Both the position numbers and the translations under genes were made by a program. A stretch of 64,000 bases of DNA from Nocardioides alkalitolerans DSM 16699 (lineage in GTDB: Bacteria > Actinomycetota > Actinomycetes > Propionibacteriales > Nocardioidaceae). Of the stretch, positions 49,562 through 58,533 are shown piece after piece. Each line of letters begins with the position of its first letter. Position 1 is the stretch's first letter. The notes beneath the pieces were generated by a model. It ran no database searches, was not told the DNA's origin, and was given only the letters and a program-made list of their open reading frames with translations. The stretch spans positions 62,001-126,000 of the forward strand of contig NZ_AUFN01000011.1 in assembly GCF_000426525.1 (NCBI RefSeq), read 5' to 3'.

Positions 49562-51289
49562 GTGAGCCAGCAGGAGCAGACAGAACCAGAGCCCGTGACC
49601 TTCGCCGACCTCGGCCTCGGTGAGGCCGTGCTGAAGGCGCTGAAGGGCGTCGGCTACGAGCGGCCGTCGGCCATCCAGGAGCAGACGATCCCGCCCCTGC
49701 TGGCCGGCAGCGACGTCGTGGGCCTCGCCCAGACCGGCACGGGCAAGACGGCGGCGTTCGCGCTCCCGATCCTCGACCGGCTCGACCTGCGCCAGAAGAC
49801 CCCGCAGGCGCTCGTGCTCGCACCGACCCGTGAGCTCGCGCTCCAGGTCTGCGAGGCCTTCGAGAAGTACGCCAGCGGCAGCCGCGTCAGCGTGCTCCCC
49901 GTGTACGGCGGCCAGGGGTACGGCGTGCAGCTCTCCGCCCTGCGCCGCGGCGTCCACGTCGTCGTCGGGACGCCCGGTCGGATCATGGACCACCTCGACA
50001 AGGGCACCCTCGACCTCACCGAGCTGCGGTTCCTCGTGCTCGACGAGGCCGACGAGATGCTGAAGATGGGCTTCGCGGAGGACGTCGAGACGATCCTCGC
50101 GGACACGCCCGACGACAAGCAGGTCGCGCTCTTCAGCGCGACGATGCCGCCGCAGATCCGCCGCCTGTCGAAGAAGTACCTCACCGATCCGATCGAGATC
50201 ACGGTGAAGAACAAGACGGCCACGGCGCCCAACATCACGCAGCGCTACCTCATCTGCAGCTACCCGCAGAAGGTCGACGCCCTCACGCGCATCCTCGAGG
50301 TCGAGAACTTCGAGGGCATGATCGTCTTCGTCCGCACCAAGCAGGAGACGGAGTCGCTCGCCGAGAAGCTGCGCGCCCGCGGGTTCTCCGCCGCGGCCAT
50401 CAACGGCGACGTGGCCCAGGTGCAGCGCGAGCGCACGGTCAACCAGCTGAAGTCCGCCAAGCTCGACATCCTCGTGGCCACCGACGTCGCGGCCCGCGGC
50501 CTCGACGTGGAGCGCATCAGCCACGTCGTGAACTACGACATCCCCACCGACCCGGAGTCGTACGTCCACCGGATCGGCCGCACCGGTCGCGCGGGCCGCT
50601 CGGGCGAGGCGATCTCCTTCGTGACCCCGCGCGAGAAGTACCTGCTGCGCCACATCGAGAAGGCCACCCGCCAGCCGCTGACGCAGATGAACCTGCCGAG
50701 CGTCGACGACGTGAACTCGACGCGCCTCGCGCGCTTCGACGACCAGATCACGACGGCCCTCACGTCGCCCCGCGTGGACTTCTTCCGCGACGTGGTCCGC
50801 CACTACCTCGAGGAGCACGACGTCCCCGAGGTCGACGTGGCCGCCGCCCTCGCCGTGGTGCTCCAGGGCGAGGAGCCCCTGCTCCTCGAGCCCGGTCCGG
50901 TGCAGCGCCCGGAGCGCGACCGCCCCGAGCGCGACCGTCCCGAGCGCGGCTCCCGGCCCGAGCAGGGCCGCGGGGCCCCGCGCGGCGAGCGGCGCCAGCG
51001 TCGTGAGTCGGACCAGCCGATGGCGACCTACCGGATCGCGGTCGGCAAGCGCCACAAGGTCGAGCCGCGCCAGATCGTCGGCGCCATCGCCAACGAGGGC
51101 AACCTGTCGCGCCGCGACTTCGGGCACATCGACATCCGCGCCGACCACTCGCTGGTCGAGCTGCCGGCCGAGCTCTCGCCGGCGACGTGGGACGCGCTCA
51201 AGAAGACGCGCGTCTCGGGCCAGCTCATCGAGCTGCAGCCGGACGGCGGCGCCCCCGCCGGCGGTCGCTCGCGCAAGCCCCGCCACTGA
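49562..51289 (+). CDS. DEAD-box RNA helicase (DeaD/CsdA type)
   Basis: 575 residues. Q motif (FADLGLGEAVLKALKGVGYERPSAIQEQ), Walker A AQTGTGKT (about 57), PTRELA, DEAD in VLDEADEML (about 161), SATM, and HRIGRTGRAGR in the second RecA lobe. An Arg/Glu-rich linker (RPERDRPERDRPERGSR) leads to a DbpA-type RNA-binding domain (about 484-565). It remodels structured RNA, typically in ribosome assembly or cold response. GTG start, apparently leaderless. A strong hairpin ends the unit. Confidence 0.93.
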   Translation: MSQQEQTEPEPVTFADLGLGEAVLKALKGVGYERPSAIQEQTIPPLLAGSDVVGLAQTGTGKTAAFALPILDRLDLRQKTPQALVLAPTRELALQVCEAFEKYASGSRVSVLPVYGGQGYGVQLSALRRGVHVVVGTPGRIMDHLDKGTLDLTELRFLVLDEADEMLKMGFAEDVETILADTPDDKQVALFSATMPPQIRRLSKKYLTDPIEITVKNKTATAPNITQRYLICSYPQKVDALTRILEVENFEGMIVFVRTKQETESLAEKLRARGFSAAAINGDVAQVQRERTVNQLKSAKLDILVATDVAARGLDVERISHVVNYDIPTDPESYVHRIGRTGRAGRSGEAISFVTPREKYLLRHIEKATRQPLTQMNLPSVDDVNSTRLARFDDQITTALTSPRVDFFRDVVRHYLEEHDVPEVDVAAALAVVLQGEEPLLLEPGPVQRPERDRPERDRPERGSRPEQGRGAPRGERRQRRESDQPMATYRIAVGKRHKVEPRQIVGAIANEGNLSRRDFGHIDIRADHSLVELPAELSPATWDALKKTRVSGQLIELQPDGGAPAGGRSRKPRH

Positions 51290-51296
51290 GCGACAC

Positions 51297-51345
51297 CCCC
51301 GACGTACGACGAAGGGCCCCCGACCGGAGTGCGGTCGGGGGCCCT
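51297..51345 (+). terminator. terminator of the helicase gene; copy 1 of a 49-bp duplicate
   Basis: Stem AGGGCCCCCGACC/GGTCGGGGGCCCT (13 bp, loop GGAGTGC), 8 nt after the helicase stop. The 49-bp segment recurs identically 400 bp downstream. Confidence 0.8.
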
Positions 51346-51399
51346 CGTGCGTCGGGTGATGCCGAGCCGGGCCCCGGGCCGCCCCCGTGGGGGCCGAGG

Positions 51400-51456
51400 A
51401 GTGTGGCGGACGGATGCGCCCGTTCCCGACGTGCGAACGCATCGGTCCGCCACACT
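51400..51456. repeat. 57-bp inverted repeat in the repeat island
   Basis: Perfect 12-bp arms AGTGTGGCGGAC (51400-51411) and GTCCGCCACACT (51445-51456), with inner GATGCG/CGCATC. No gene inside. Confidence 0.75.
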
Positions 51457-51500
51457 GCGAGCGCAGCCTGGCGGCGAGAGTCGCCGGCCGGGCGGGAGAG

Positions 51501-51642
51501 AACGCGGACCGCGACCCTCCGGCCGGCGGGAACGCGGAGCTCCCCGGATGCACCGCCGGCGTGTCGCCGTCCGGCGTCCGCGTTTCCCCTCACGGGGCCC
51601 ACGGGTCCGCGTTTCTCGTCACGGGGCGCACCGGTCCGCGTT
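51501..51642. repeat. phased TCCGCGTT octamer array
   Basis: AACGCGGA at 51501-51508 and 51531-51538 (30 bp apart) faces TCCGCGTT at 51577-51584, 51606-51613 and 51635-51642 (each 29 bp apart). The last three belong to a degenerate tandem 29-bp unit. Confidence 0.7.
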
Positions 51643-51696
51643 TCCCGTCCTCCGCGGGCGCCAGCGACATGAGGGCCGCGGGAGCAATGCGCGAGA

Positions 51697-51745
51697 CCCC
51701 GACGTACGACGAAGGGCCCCCGACCGGAGTGCGGTCGGGGGCCCT
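51697..51745 (-). terminator. terminator of gltA; copy 2 of a 49-bp duplicate
   Basis: Identical to copy 1 over 49 bp. Here the stem extends to 15 bp (GAAGGGCCCCCGACC/GGTCGGGGGCCCTTC, 51711-51747). It lies 41 bp beyond the gltA stop on the minus strand. Confidence 0.8.
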
Positions 51746-51788
51746 TCGGACGGAGCGGTCGCCGGGGCTCAGGCCCCGACGGTGCGAC

Positions 51789-53096
51789 TCACGCCCAGCG
51801 CTGCGAGGCGGGGACGAAGTCGAGCGTGCGCTCGCCCGTGTAGATCTGCTTCGGGCGGGCGATCTTCTGCTCCTTGTCCTGCACGAGCTCGTTCCACTGC
51901 GCGAGCCAGCCCGGCGTACGGCCGATGGCGAACAGCACGGTGAACATCTCCGGCGGGAACTCCAGGGCCTCGTAGATCAGGCCCGAGTAGAAGTCCACGT
52001 TGGGGTAGAGCTTGCGCTTGACGAAGTACTCGTCCTCGAGGGCGATCTTCTCGAGCTCGAGCGCGATCTCCAGGAGCGGGTTGACCCCGGTGACCTCGAA
52101 GACGTCGTCGGCGGCCTTCTTGATGATGCGGGCGCGCGGGTCGTAGTTCTTGTAGACCCGGTGGCCGAACCCCATGAGGCGCTCGTTGCCGTTCTTCACG
52201 CCGTCGATGAAGGCGGGGATGTTCTCCTTCGACCCGATGCGCCGCAGCATGCGGAGCACGGCCTCGTTGGCGCCACCGTGCAGCGGGCCGAAGAGGGCGC
52301 CGATGCCGGCCGAGACCGCCGAGTAGGGGTCGACCTGCGAGGAGCCGACGGAGCGGACCGCGTTGGCCGAGCAGTTCTGCTCGTGGTCGGCGTGGAGGAT
52401 GAACAGCACGTCGAGGGCCTTCACGAGACGCTCGTCGGGCTCGAACTTCGACTCGCTCATCTTGAAGAGCATCGAGAGGAAGTTGGCCGTGTAGGAGAGG
52501 TCGTTGTCCGGGTAGACGTAGGGCTTGCCCTGCGCGTGCCGGAACGACCAGGCGCCGAGCGTCGGCATCTTCGCGATCATGCGGACGATCTGCATGTGGC
52601 GGTTGGCCGGGTCGTCGATGTCGCGGGCCGCGGGGTAGAACGTCGAGAGGGCCCCCACGGACGACATCAGCATCCCCATGGGGTGCGCGTCGTAGCGGAA
52701 GCCCTGCATCAGCGACTTGACGTTCTCGTGCACGAAGGTGTGGTACGTGATCTCGTGCTCCCAGGCCGCGTACTCCTCCTTCGTGGGGAGAGCGCCGTGG
52801 ATGAGCAGGTAGGCCACCTCGAGGAACGTGGAGCCCTCGGCCAGCTGCTCGATCGGGTACCCGCGGTACTCCAGGATGCCCTTGTCACCGTCGATGTAGG
52901 TGACCGAGCTCCGGCACGAGGCCGTGTTCGTGAAGCCGGGGTCGTACACGGCGAGACCGGGCAGGTCGTCGTCGGTCTTGATCTTGCCCAGGTCGGCGGC
53001 GCGGATGGTGCCGTCGACGATGGGGACGTCGTACTCCTGGCCGGTGCGGTTGTCGCGAACGGTCAGGGAGGCGCCCGGTGTTCCTGCGTCGGTCAC
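51789..53096 (-). CDS. gltA: citrate synthase
   Basis: 435-residue type II citrate synthase, condensing oxaloacetate and acetyl-CoA to citrate in the TCA cycle. Motifs: GDKGILEYRGYPIEQLA, FILHADHEQNCS, GALFGPLHGGANEAV (catalytic His) and MGFGHRVYKNYDPRA (catalytic His/Arg). Length is normal. GTG 53096 has AGGAG 6-7 nt upstream. TAGGTT about 70 nt upstream is the probable -10. The gene ends before the repeat island and the duplicated terminator. Confidence 0.97.
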   Translation of the reverse strand: MTDAGTPGASLTVRDNRTGQEYDVPIVDGTIRAADLGKIKTDDDLPGLAVYDPGFTNTASCRSSVTYIDGDKGILEYRGYPIEQLAEGSTFLEVAYLLIHGALPTKEEYAAWEHEITYHTFVHENVKSLMQGFRYDAHPMGMLMSSVGALSTFYPAARDIDDPANRHMQIVRMIAKMPTLGAWSFRHAQGKPYVYPDNDLSYTANFLSMLFKMSESKFEPDERLVKALDVLFILHADHEQNCSANAVRSVGSSQVDPYSAVSAGIGALFGPLHGGANEAVLRMLRRIGSKENIPAFIDGVKNGNERLMGFGHRVYKNYDPRARIIKKAADDVFEVTGVNPLLEIALELEKIALEDEYFVKRKLYPNVDFYSGLIYEALEFPPEMFTVLFAIGRTPGWLAQWNELVQDKEQKIARPKQIYTGERTLDFVPASQRWA

Positions 53097-53166
53097 GCTG
53101 ACTCCTAGTCGTGCAGACGGGCGGCGGGCGCTCGATCAGGTGCACCTGCCGGATTGGGTCGGCCCT

Positions 53167-53172
53167 AACCTA
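53167..53172 (-). promoter_or_regulatory. candidate -10 box of gltA
   Basis: TAGGTT on the minus strand; implies a leader of about 65 nt carrying the AGGAG site. The -35 is weak. Confidence 0.4.
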
Positions 53173-53262
53173 GTCGTCCTGCGACGGTGGTCACGAACGG
53201 GGCCGGTTACCGACCAGTACGCGGTCGTGCCCGCGGCGCCGCCCGGCGGGCGTCCGGTCGTT

Positions 53263-53292
53263 TTGACCCGCTGTCGAGGGCCTGCGTATTCT
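53263..53292 (+). promoter_or_regulatory. rplM-rpsI promoter
   Basis: -35 TTGACC (53263-53268), 18-bp spacer, -10 TATTCT (53287-53292). The start site near 53299 gives a leader of about 175 nt. The leader contains the hairpin GTCCC-GCGA-GGGAC (53369-53382, GNRA loop) and may carry autoregulation by a ribosomal protein. Confidence 0.65.
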
Positions 53293-53473
53293 TGTCGGTC
53301 GCGTCCCCTGCCGCGTCGTGGTCCTACGTCTCAACACGTGCGACACACCCACGATGCAGATCCGGACAGTCCCGCGAGGGACGAAGCCGGGCCGTGTTCG
53401 TCAGAGGACGTGGTTCCACCACCCGGTCGGCGACCTGCCGATCGGGACCAACGAACGAGAAGAAGGCATTTTC

Positions 53474-53917
53474 GTGCGCACGTACGCCCCGAAGCCCGCC
53501 GACATCACCCACGAGTGGCTCGTCATCGACGCCACCGACGTGGTCCTCGGCCGGCTCGCCGTCCAGGTGGCCACCCTCCTGCGCGGCAAGCACAAGCCCC
53601 AGTTCGCCCCCAACGCCGACACCGGTGACTTCGTCATCGTCGTCAACGCGGAGAAGGTGGCGCTGAGCGGCACCAAGAAGACCACCAAGTTCGTCTACCG
53701 CCACTCGGGCTACCCGGGCGGTCTGTCCGCCACCCCGATCGGCGAGCTCCTCGAGAAGGACGCGCGCAAGGCGATCGAGAACGCCGTGTGGGGCATGCTG
53801 CCGAAGAACCGCCTCGGCCGGCAGCAGCTGAAGAAGCTCAAGGTCTACTCGGGCCCGGAGCACCCTCACTCGGCCCAGCAGGCGAAGCCGTTCGAGATCA
53901 AGCAGGTCTCGCAGTGA
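53474..53917 (+). CDS. rplM: 50S ribosomal protein L13
   Basis: 147 residues, the usual length. Conserved [20 protein letters not shown] start, [28 protein letters not shown] and [14 protein letters not shown]. Early-assembling protein of the large subunit. GTG 53474 is preceded by AGAAGG; the frame is open for 150 bp upstream but only this start gives a normal L13. Followed by rpsI after 70 bp. Confidence 0.97.
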   Translation: MRTYAPKPADITHEWLVIDATDVVLGRLAVQVATLLRGKHKPQFAPNADTGDFVIVVNAEKVALSGTKKTTKFVYRHSGYPGGLSATPIGELLEKDARKAIENAVWGMLPKNRLGRQQLKKLKVYSGPEHPHSAQQAKPFEIKQVSQ

Positions 53918-53987
53918 CGTCTGCCGTCACCCCCATCTCTTTCTCCACCGCCACCGCGCGAACCACCAAGGACCAGTGAGGAACACC

Positions 53988-54494
53988 GTGAGCACTCCCA
54001 CTCCCGAGACCGAGGTCGAGGAGACCTTCGAGGTCAACGAGCAGGGCATCGCCTACAGCTCCGAGAGCACCCCGGGCGCCGACGCGCCCGAGCGCGTCGC
54101 GACCATCGCGCCCGCCGGTGCGACCGGCCGCCGCAAGCAGGCCGTCGCCCGCGTCCGCATCGTGCCGGGCACCGGCGTCTGGACGATCAACGGCCGTGAG
54201 CTCGACTCATACTTCCCGAACAAGCTGCACCAGCAGGTCGTGAACGAGCCCTTCGCCACGACCCAGCTCGAGGGTCGCTTCGACGTCATCGCCCGCATCC
54301 ACGGCGGCGGCATCACCGGTCAGGCCGGCGCCCTGCGCCTCGGCGTGGCCCGCGCCCTCAACGCCGTCGACCTCGACGCGAACCGCGCCGTCCTCAAGAA
54401 GGCCGGTCTGCTCCGTCGCGACGCGCGCGTCATCGAGCGCAAGAAGGCCGGTCTCAAGAAGGCCCGCAAGGCTCCCCAGTTCAGCAAGCGCTGA
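53988..54494 (+). CDS. rpsI: 30S ribosomal protein S9
   Basis: 168 residues. An actinobacteria-type acidic N-terminal extension (about 1-45) precedes the S9 core: [49 protein letters not shown] and the basic tail [12 protein letters not shown] that contacts tRNA. GTG 53988 has GAGGA 5 nt upstream; GTG 53976 is in frame but overlaps the ribosome-binding site. Same operon as rplM. Confidence 0.97.
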   Translation: MSTPTPETEVEETFEVNEQGIAYSSESTPGADAPERVATIAPAGATGRRKQAVARVRIVPGTGVWTINGRELDSYFPNKLHQQVVNEPFATTQLEGRFDVIARIHGGGITGQAGALRLGVARALNAVDLDANRAVLKKAGLLRRDARVIERKKAGLKKARKAPQFSKR

Positions 54495-54516
54495 TCTGCG
54501 GTCTGCGTCTTTCTTC

Positions 54517-55869
54517 GTGACGCGACTCTTCGGCACGGACGGGGTCCGGGGCCTGGCCAACGGTGTGCTCACCGCTGAGCTGGCCCTGGACCTTTCCGTT
54601 GCTGCCGCCCACGTGCTCGCCGAGACCGGCGAGCTCTCCCACGTCGACGGCTCGCGGCCGGTGGCGGTCGTCGGACGCGACACCCGTGTCTCGGGGCAGT
54701 TCCTCGAGGCCGCGGTGGTCGCGGGCCTGGCGTCGGCCGGCGTGGATGTGCTGCTGCTCGGCGTCCTGCCGACTCCGGCGGTCGCCCACCTCACCGACGC
54801 GCTCGACGCCGACCTCGGCGTCATGCTGTCGGCGTCGCACAACCCGATGCCCGACAACGGCATCAAGTTCCTCTCCCGCGGGGGCGTCAAGCTCGACGAC
54901 GCCGTCGAGCGGGCCATCGAGGCCCGTCTGCGCGAGCCCTGGCAGCGCCCGACGGGCGGCGCCGTGGGGCGCGTGTCGACGTACCCCCTCGGCCACGAGC
55001 AGTACGTCGCCCACCTGGCCTCGACGCTCACCTCGCCGCTGGCGGGGCTGACGCTGGTCGTGGACTGCGCCGAGGGCGCGGCGAGCGAGGTCGGCCCGGC
55101 CGCCCTGCGCGCCGCCGGCGCCGAGGTCGTGGCGATCCATGCCTCGCCCGACGGCCTGAACATCAACGACGGCTGCGGCTCCACCCACCTCGGTCCGCTG
55201 CGCGCGGCGGTGCTGGCCCACGGGGCCGACGCGGGCTTCGCGCTCGACGGCGACGCCGACCGCTGCCTCGCGGTGGACGCGAGCGGCGAGGTGGTCGACG
55301 GCGACCAGATCCTGGCGATCCTCGCGCTCGCGCTGAAGGAGTCGGGCGAGCTCGACGGCGACACCGTCGTGGCGACCGTCATGAGCAACCTCGGCTTCGT
55401 GCAGGCCCTGCGCAGCCACGGCATCGACGTGGCCGCCACGGCCGTGGGCGACCGCTACGTGCTCGAGGAGATGGGCGCGTCGAAGCGGGTGCTCGGGGGC
55501 GAGCAGTCCGGCCACGTGATCATGAGCCGCCACGCCACCACGGGAGACGGACTGCTCACCGCGCTGCACGTCGCCCAGCGCATGGCGACGACCGGCGCGA
55601 CGCTCGCCGAGCTGGCCGGCGTCATGACCCGTCTGCCGCAGGTGCTGGTGAACGTGCCCGGCGTCGACAAGACCCGCACCGACGACGACGTGCTGCAGGC
55701 GGCCGTCGCCGAGGAGCAGGGCCGCCTGGGCGAGACGGGGCGCATCCTGCTCCGCGCGTCCGGCACCGAGGCCCTCGTGCGCGTCATGGTCGAGGCCCCG
55801 ACGTCGGAGGAGGCGCAGGCGGTCGCCGCCCGCCTCGCCGAGGTCGTCCGCGCGCGCCTGTCGCTCTGA
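54517..55869 (+). CDS. glmM: phosphoglucosamine mutase
   Basis: 450 residues. Converts glucosamine-6-phosphate to glucosamine-1-phosphate for UDP-GlcNAc and peptidoglycan. Start [12 protein letters not shown], phosphoserine motif SASHNP (about 106), metal loop DGDADR, GGEQSGH and [14 protein letters not shown]. The GTG start follows rpsI by 22 bp, so it probably shares the ribosomal transcript. glmS, acting one step earlier, lies 8 kb downstream. Confidence 0.97.
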   Translation: MTRLFGTDGVRGLANGVLTAELALDLSVAAAHVLAETGELSHVDGSRPVAVVGRDTRVSGQFLEAAVVAGLASAGVDVLLLGVLPTPAVAHLTDALDADLGVMLSASHNPMPDNGIKFLSRGGVKLDDAVERAIEARLREPWQRPTGGAVGRVSTYPLGHEQYVAHLASTLTSPLAGLTLVVDCAEGAASEVGPAALRAAGAEVVAIHASPDGLNINDGCGSTHLGPLRAAVLAHGADAGFALDGDADRCLAVDASGEVVDGDQILAILALALKESGELDGDTVVATVMSNLGFVQALRSHGIDVAATAVGDRYVLEEMGASKRVLGGEQSGHVIMSRHATTGDGLLTALHVAQRMATTGATLAELAGVMTRLPQVLVNVPGVDKTRTDDDVLQAAVAEEQGRLGETGRILLRASGTEALVRVMVEAPTSEEAQAVAARLAEVVRARLSL

Positions 55870-55891
55870 CGGCCCTCGGTCGGTCGCCCGC

Positions 55892-56896
55892 TCAGACCGT
55901 CTTCTCGACCTGCGTGCCGTGGGGGCGGCCGGGGTCGTCGTACGCCGGCTCCGGCTCGCCCGCGCGGCAGGCCTCGAGCTGGGCGCACACCGCGGCCCCG
56001 TAGAAGAGCGCCATCGACGACAGCAGCGCCCACAGCAGGAGCGCGATGATGCCGGCGAGCGGCCCGTAGACGGTGCTGAACGAGCCGGACAGGGTCGTGT
56101 ACGCCGCCAGCCCGGCCGTGGCGACGAGCACGAGCACGACGGTGATCGACGAGCCGAGGGCCACCCACGTGGGCGCGGGCTGCCGCCGGCGCGGAGCCTT
56201 CTCCAGCAGCACGGCGATCGTCACGACGAGCAGCACCAGTCCGACCGGCCACCGGCAGACGTTCCAGGTCGTGACCATCGCCTGGCTCCACCCGTAGTTC
56301 TCCTGCATCGCGAGGGCGAAGTCGCGCCCCGCCACCAGCAGCAGGAAGCCGAAGCCGACGGGGCCGGCGAGGCAGGCGGTGAGCACGGCGGCGCGGCCGT
56401 ACTTCGCGAGCGCGGGCCGGTCGCGGCGGATGCCGTAGATGCGGTTCATCCCGCGCTCGACCTGGGCCATCGCGGTCGTCATCGACACCAGGGCGAACAG
56501 CAGGCCACCGCCGAGGGCGATCTCGCCGCCGATCTCCTGGGCGTCGTCGTCCGACTCCTCGTCGTCGGCCGCGGCGAGGGCGTCGGTGAGCGCGTCCGAC
56601 TCGCCGGTGCCCGGCGAGACCGCGGCGACGGTGGCGGCGATGACCTGCGAGGGCTTCTCGGAGTCGACGTCGGCGGCGAGGCCGGTGAGGGCGAGCAGGA
56701 ACGGCACGACCGCCAGCGACGCCTGGAGCGCGAGCCCGCGGCTGTTGGTGAACCCGTCGCCGAACCGGAACCGGACGAACGAGTCGACGAGCACCCGACG
56801 GACGCCGAGGCGTCGGACGAGGTGGAACGCGTCCTCGGCGTCGAGCTCCTCGCCGTCCATCTCCGTGGTGACGGGAACCGTGCGGGCGGTGGTCAT
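55892..56896 (-). CDS. YihY/BrkB-family membrane protein
   Basis: 334 residues with six membrane helices. SRGLALQASLAVVPFLLALTGLA and TVYGPLAGIIALLLWALLSSMALFYGAAV are the diagnostic first and last hydrophobic parts of the YihY (formerly RNase BN) family. An acidic extracytoplasmic loop (DDEESDDDAQEIGG) is unusual. Function unknown. Divergent from ohr with both promoters apparently leaderless in a 47-bp gap. Confidence 0.88.
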   Translation of the reverse strand: MTTARTVPVTTEMDGEELDAEDAFHLVRRLGVRRVLVDSFVRFRFGDGFTNSRGLALQASLAVVPFLLALTGLAADVDSEKPSQVIAATVAAVSPGTGESDALTDALAAADDEESDDDAQEIGGEIALGGGLLFALVSMTTAMAQVERGMNRIYGIRRDRPALAKYGRAAVLTACLAGPVGFGFLLLVAGRDFALAMQENYGWSQAMVTTWNVCRWPVGLVLLVVTIAVLLEKAPRRRQPAPTWVALGSSITVVLVLVATAGLAAYTTLSGSFSTVYGPLAGIIALLLWALLSSMALFYGAAVCAQLEACRAGEPEPAYDDPGRPHGTQVEKTV

Positions 56897-56904
56897 GGCT
56901 CGGG

Positions 56905-56936
56905 AGCCTAGGGGCCCTGGGGTGCCGTCGTACGGT
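56905..56936. promoter_or_regulatory. divergent leaderless -10 boxes of yihY-like and ohr genes
   Basis: TAGGCT on minus (56910-56905) is 8 nt from ATG 56896. TACGGT on plus (56931-56936) is 7 nt from ATG 56944. No OhrR gene is adjacent. Confidence 0.5.
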
Positions 56937-56943
56937 CGAGGGC

Positions 56944-57375
56944 ATGACCAACACCCCGGACAAGATCGTGTACACCGCCCGCGCCTCCGTCACCGGCGGC
57001 CGCCAGGGACGGGCCGTGAGCGACGACGGCGTCCTCGACCTCGCGCTCACCGCCCCGAAGGAGATGGGCGGCCCCGGCACGGGCACGAACCCCGAGCAGC
57101 TCTTCGCGCTCGGGTACGGCGCGTGCTTCCAGGGCGCCCTCACCATGGTCGCCAAGTCGAAGGGCGTCGACGCCTCGGGCTCCACGCTCGACATCGCCGT
57201 CGGGTTCGGCCCGGACGACACCTCGTTCGCCCTCACCGTCGACATCACCGTGTCGATCCCCGGCGTGGACGACGCCACGGCCCAGGAGCTCGTCGACGGC
57301 GCCCACCAGGTCTGCCCGTACTCGCGCGCCACCCGCGGCAACGTGCCCGTCACGGTGAAGGGCCTGGGCGCCTGA
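56944..57375 (+). CDS. ohr: organic hydroperoxide resistance protein (Ohr/OsmC)
   Basis: 143-residue thiol peroxidase reducing organic hydroperoxides. Both redox cysteines are present: GYGACFQGAL (about 60) and VCPYSRATRGN (about 124). NPEQLFALGY is the family motif. Cytoplasmic homodimer in characterised members. No MarR-type OhrR is next to it. Confidence 0.94.
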   Translation: MTNTPDKIVYTARASVTGGRQGRAVSDDGVLDLALTAPKEMGGPGTGTNPEQLFALGYGACFQGALTMVAKSKGVDASGSTLDIAVGFGPDDTSFALTVDITVSIPGVDDATAQELVDGAHQVCPYSRATRGNVPVTVKGLGA

Positions 57376-57438
57376 GCCGTCCGACCGCACGGCGCGCGCG
57401 CCGTACGTAATTCGTTCGCCACGGGCGGCGGGCCTTCC

Positions 57439-57444
57439 TAGGCT
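57439..57444 (+). promoter_or_regulatory. leaderless -10 box of the GNAT gene
   Basis: TAGGCT, 8 nt from GTG 57453; possible -35 TTCGCC (57415-57420) at 18 bp. Confidence 0.5.
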
Positions 57445-57452
57445 CGTCGCCC

Positions 57453-58496
57453 GTGACGCACTCCAGCTCGGGACCGCCCGCCGACGTCGCCGTCGTCGAC
57501 GTGCACGACGAGCGGGCGCTGCGCGCGTGGTGGGAGGTCGTGGCCGCGGTCGAGGCCGACCGCCCGACCGCGCCGTTCCCCGACTGGCCCGTCGCCCGGA
57601 CCCGGCTCGTCGCGCCGCACCCGTCGGCCGAGGTCGTCCTGCACGTGGCGCGACGCGACGGCGAGGTCGTCGGCGCGGCCCGCACGAGCGTCCTGCTCGA
57701 CGAGAACCCCCACCTCGGGCTGCCGGGGGTGTGGGTGGCCGCCCACCACCGCCGGTCCGGCGTCGGCAGCGCGTTGCTGCGGACGGGGGAGGCCTGGGCG
57801 GTGGAGCGCGGGCGCACGGTGCTGCTCACCGAGGTCCCGTCCGCGCTCGGCGCCACCGCGCCCGGCGTGCCCTTCGCGCAGGTCCACGGGTACGACGTGG
57901 CCGGCACCAACACCGTCCGGGCCGCCGACCTCCGGGCCACGGAGCCCACCTGGTCGGCCCTCGACGACCGGGTCGCGTCGGCCGGCTCGGACGCGACGGT
58001 GCAGGTCTTCGTCGGCGCGCCGCCGGCGCCGTACGACGCGCGCCTCTGCGCCCTGCTCGACCGGTTCGTCGACGAGATCCCGCTCGGGGACGTGGCCCTC
58101 GAGGGCGCGGCCTGGACGCCGGAGCTGGTGCGCACCCGCATCGCCGCGCAGGAGGCCGCCGGCCGGACGCGCCTGACGGTGCTGGCCCTCGGCGCCGACG
58201 GCTCGCCGGCCGGCTTCGCCGACGCCACGCTGTCGCCCGCCTCCCCGCGGCTCGCCGAGGTCGGGGGCACGCTGGTGCACCCGCAGCACCGGGGGCGTCG
58301 CCTGGGGCTCGCGCTGAAGCTGACGCTGCACCGGGAGCTGCGGGCCCGCTGGCCCGGCTGCCAGGTGGTGCGCACCGAGAACGCGGAGGTCAACGCGGCG
58401 ATGGCGCACGTGAACGACCAGCTCGGGTACGTCGCGGTGGAGACGACCCGCGACCTGCAGAAGCGGCTCTCCCCGCCGTCCGGCGGGTCGGACTGA
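57453..58496 (+). CDS. double-domain GNAT N-acetyltransferase
   Basis: 347 residues with two GNAT folds. The first acetyl-CoA motif is WVAAHHRRSGVGSALL (about 90-105). The second, more complete one is GTLVHPQHRGRRLGLALK (about 270-290), followed by RTENAEVNAAMAHVNDQLGY, typical of amino-sugar or mycothiol-synthase-like acetyltransferases. The duplication recalls MshD-type enzymes, but length and motifs do not prove it. The substrate is unknown. Apparently leaderless; single gene before terD. Confidence 0.88.
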   Translation: MTHSSSGPPADVAVVDVHDERALRAWWEVVAAVEADRPTAPFPDWPVARTRLVAPHPSAEVVLHVARRDGEVVGAARTSVLLDENPHLGLPGVWVAAHHRRSGVGSALLRTGEAWAVERGRTVLLTEVPSALGATAPGVPFAQVHGYDVAGTNTVRAADLRATEPTWSALDDRVASAGSDATVQVFVGAPPAPYDARLCALLDRFVDEIPLGDVALEGAAWTPELVRTRIAAQEAAGRTRLTVLALGADGSPAGFADATLSPASPRLAEVGGTLVHPQHRGRRLGLALKLTLHRELRARWPGCQVVRTENAEVNAAMAHVNDQLGYVAVETTRDLQKRLSPPSGGSD

Positions 58497-58519
58497 CGAC
58501 AGGCGCTCGCCCACTCCGA

Positions 58520-58525
58520 TAGATT
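58520..58525 (+). promoter_or_regulatory. leaderless -10 box of the terD-like cluster
   Basis: TAGATT, 8 nt from GTG 58534; possible -35 ACGACA (58496-58501) at 18 bp. Confidence 0.5.
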
Positions 58526-58533
58526 CACTCCTC

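Noticed and set aside
51576..51662. CRISPR-like 29-bp direct repeats
   Set aside because: Units are adjacent and degenerate with no unique spacers, and no cas gene is in the window.
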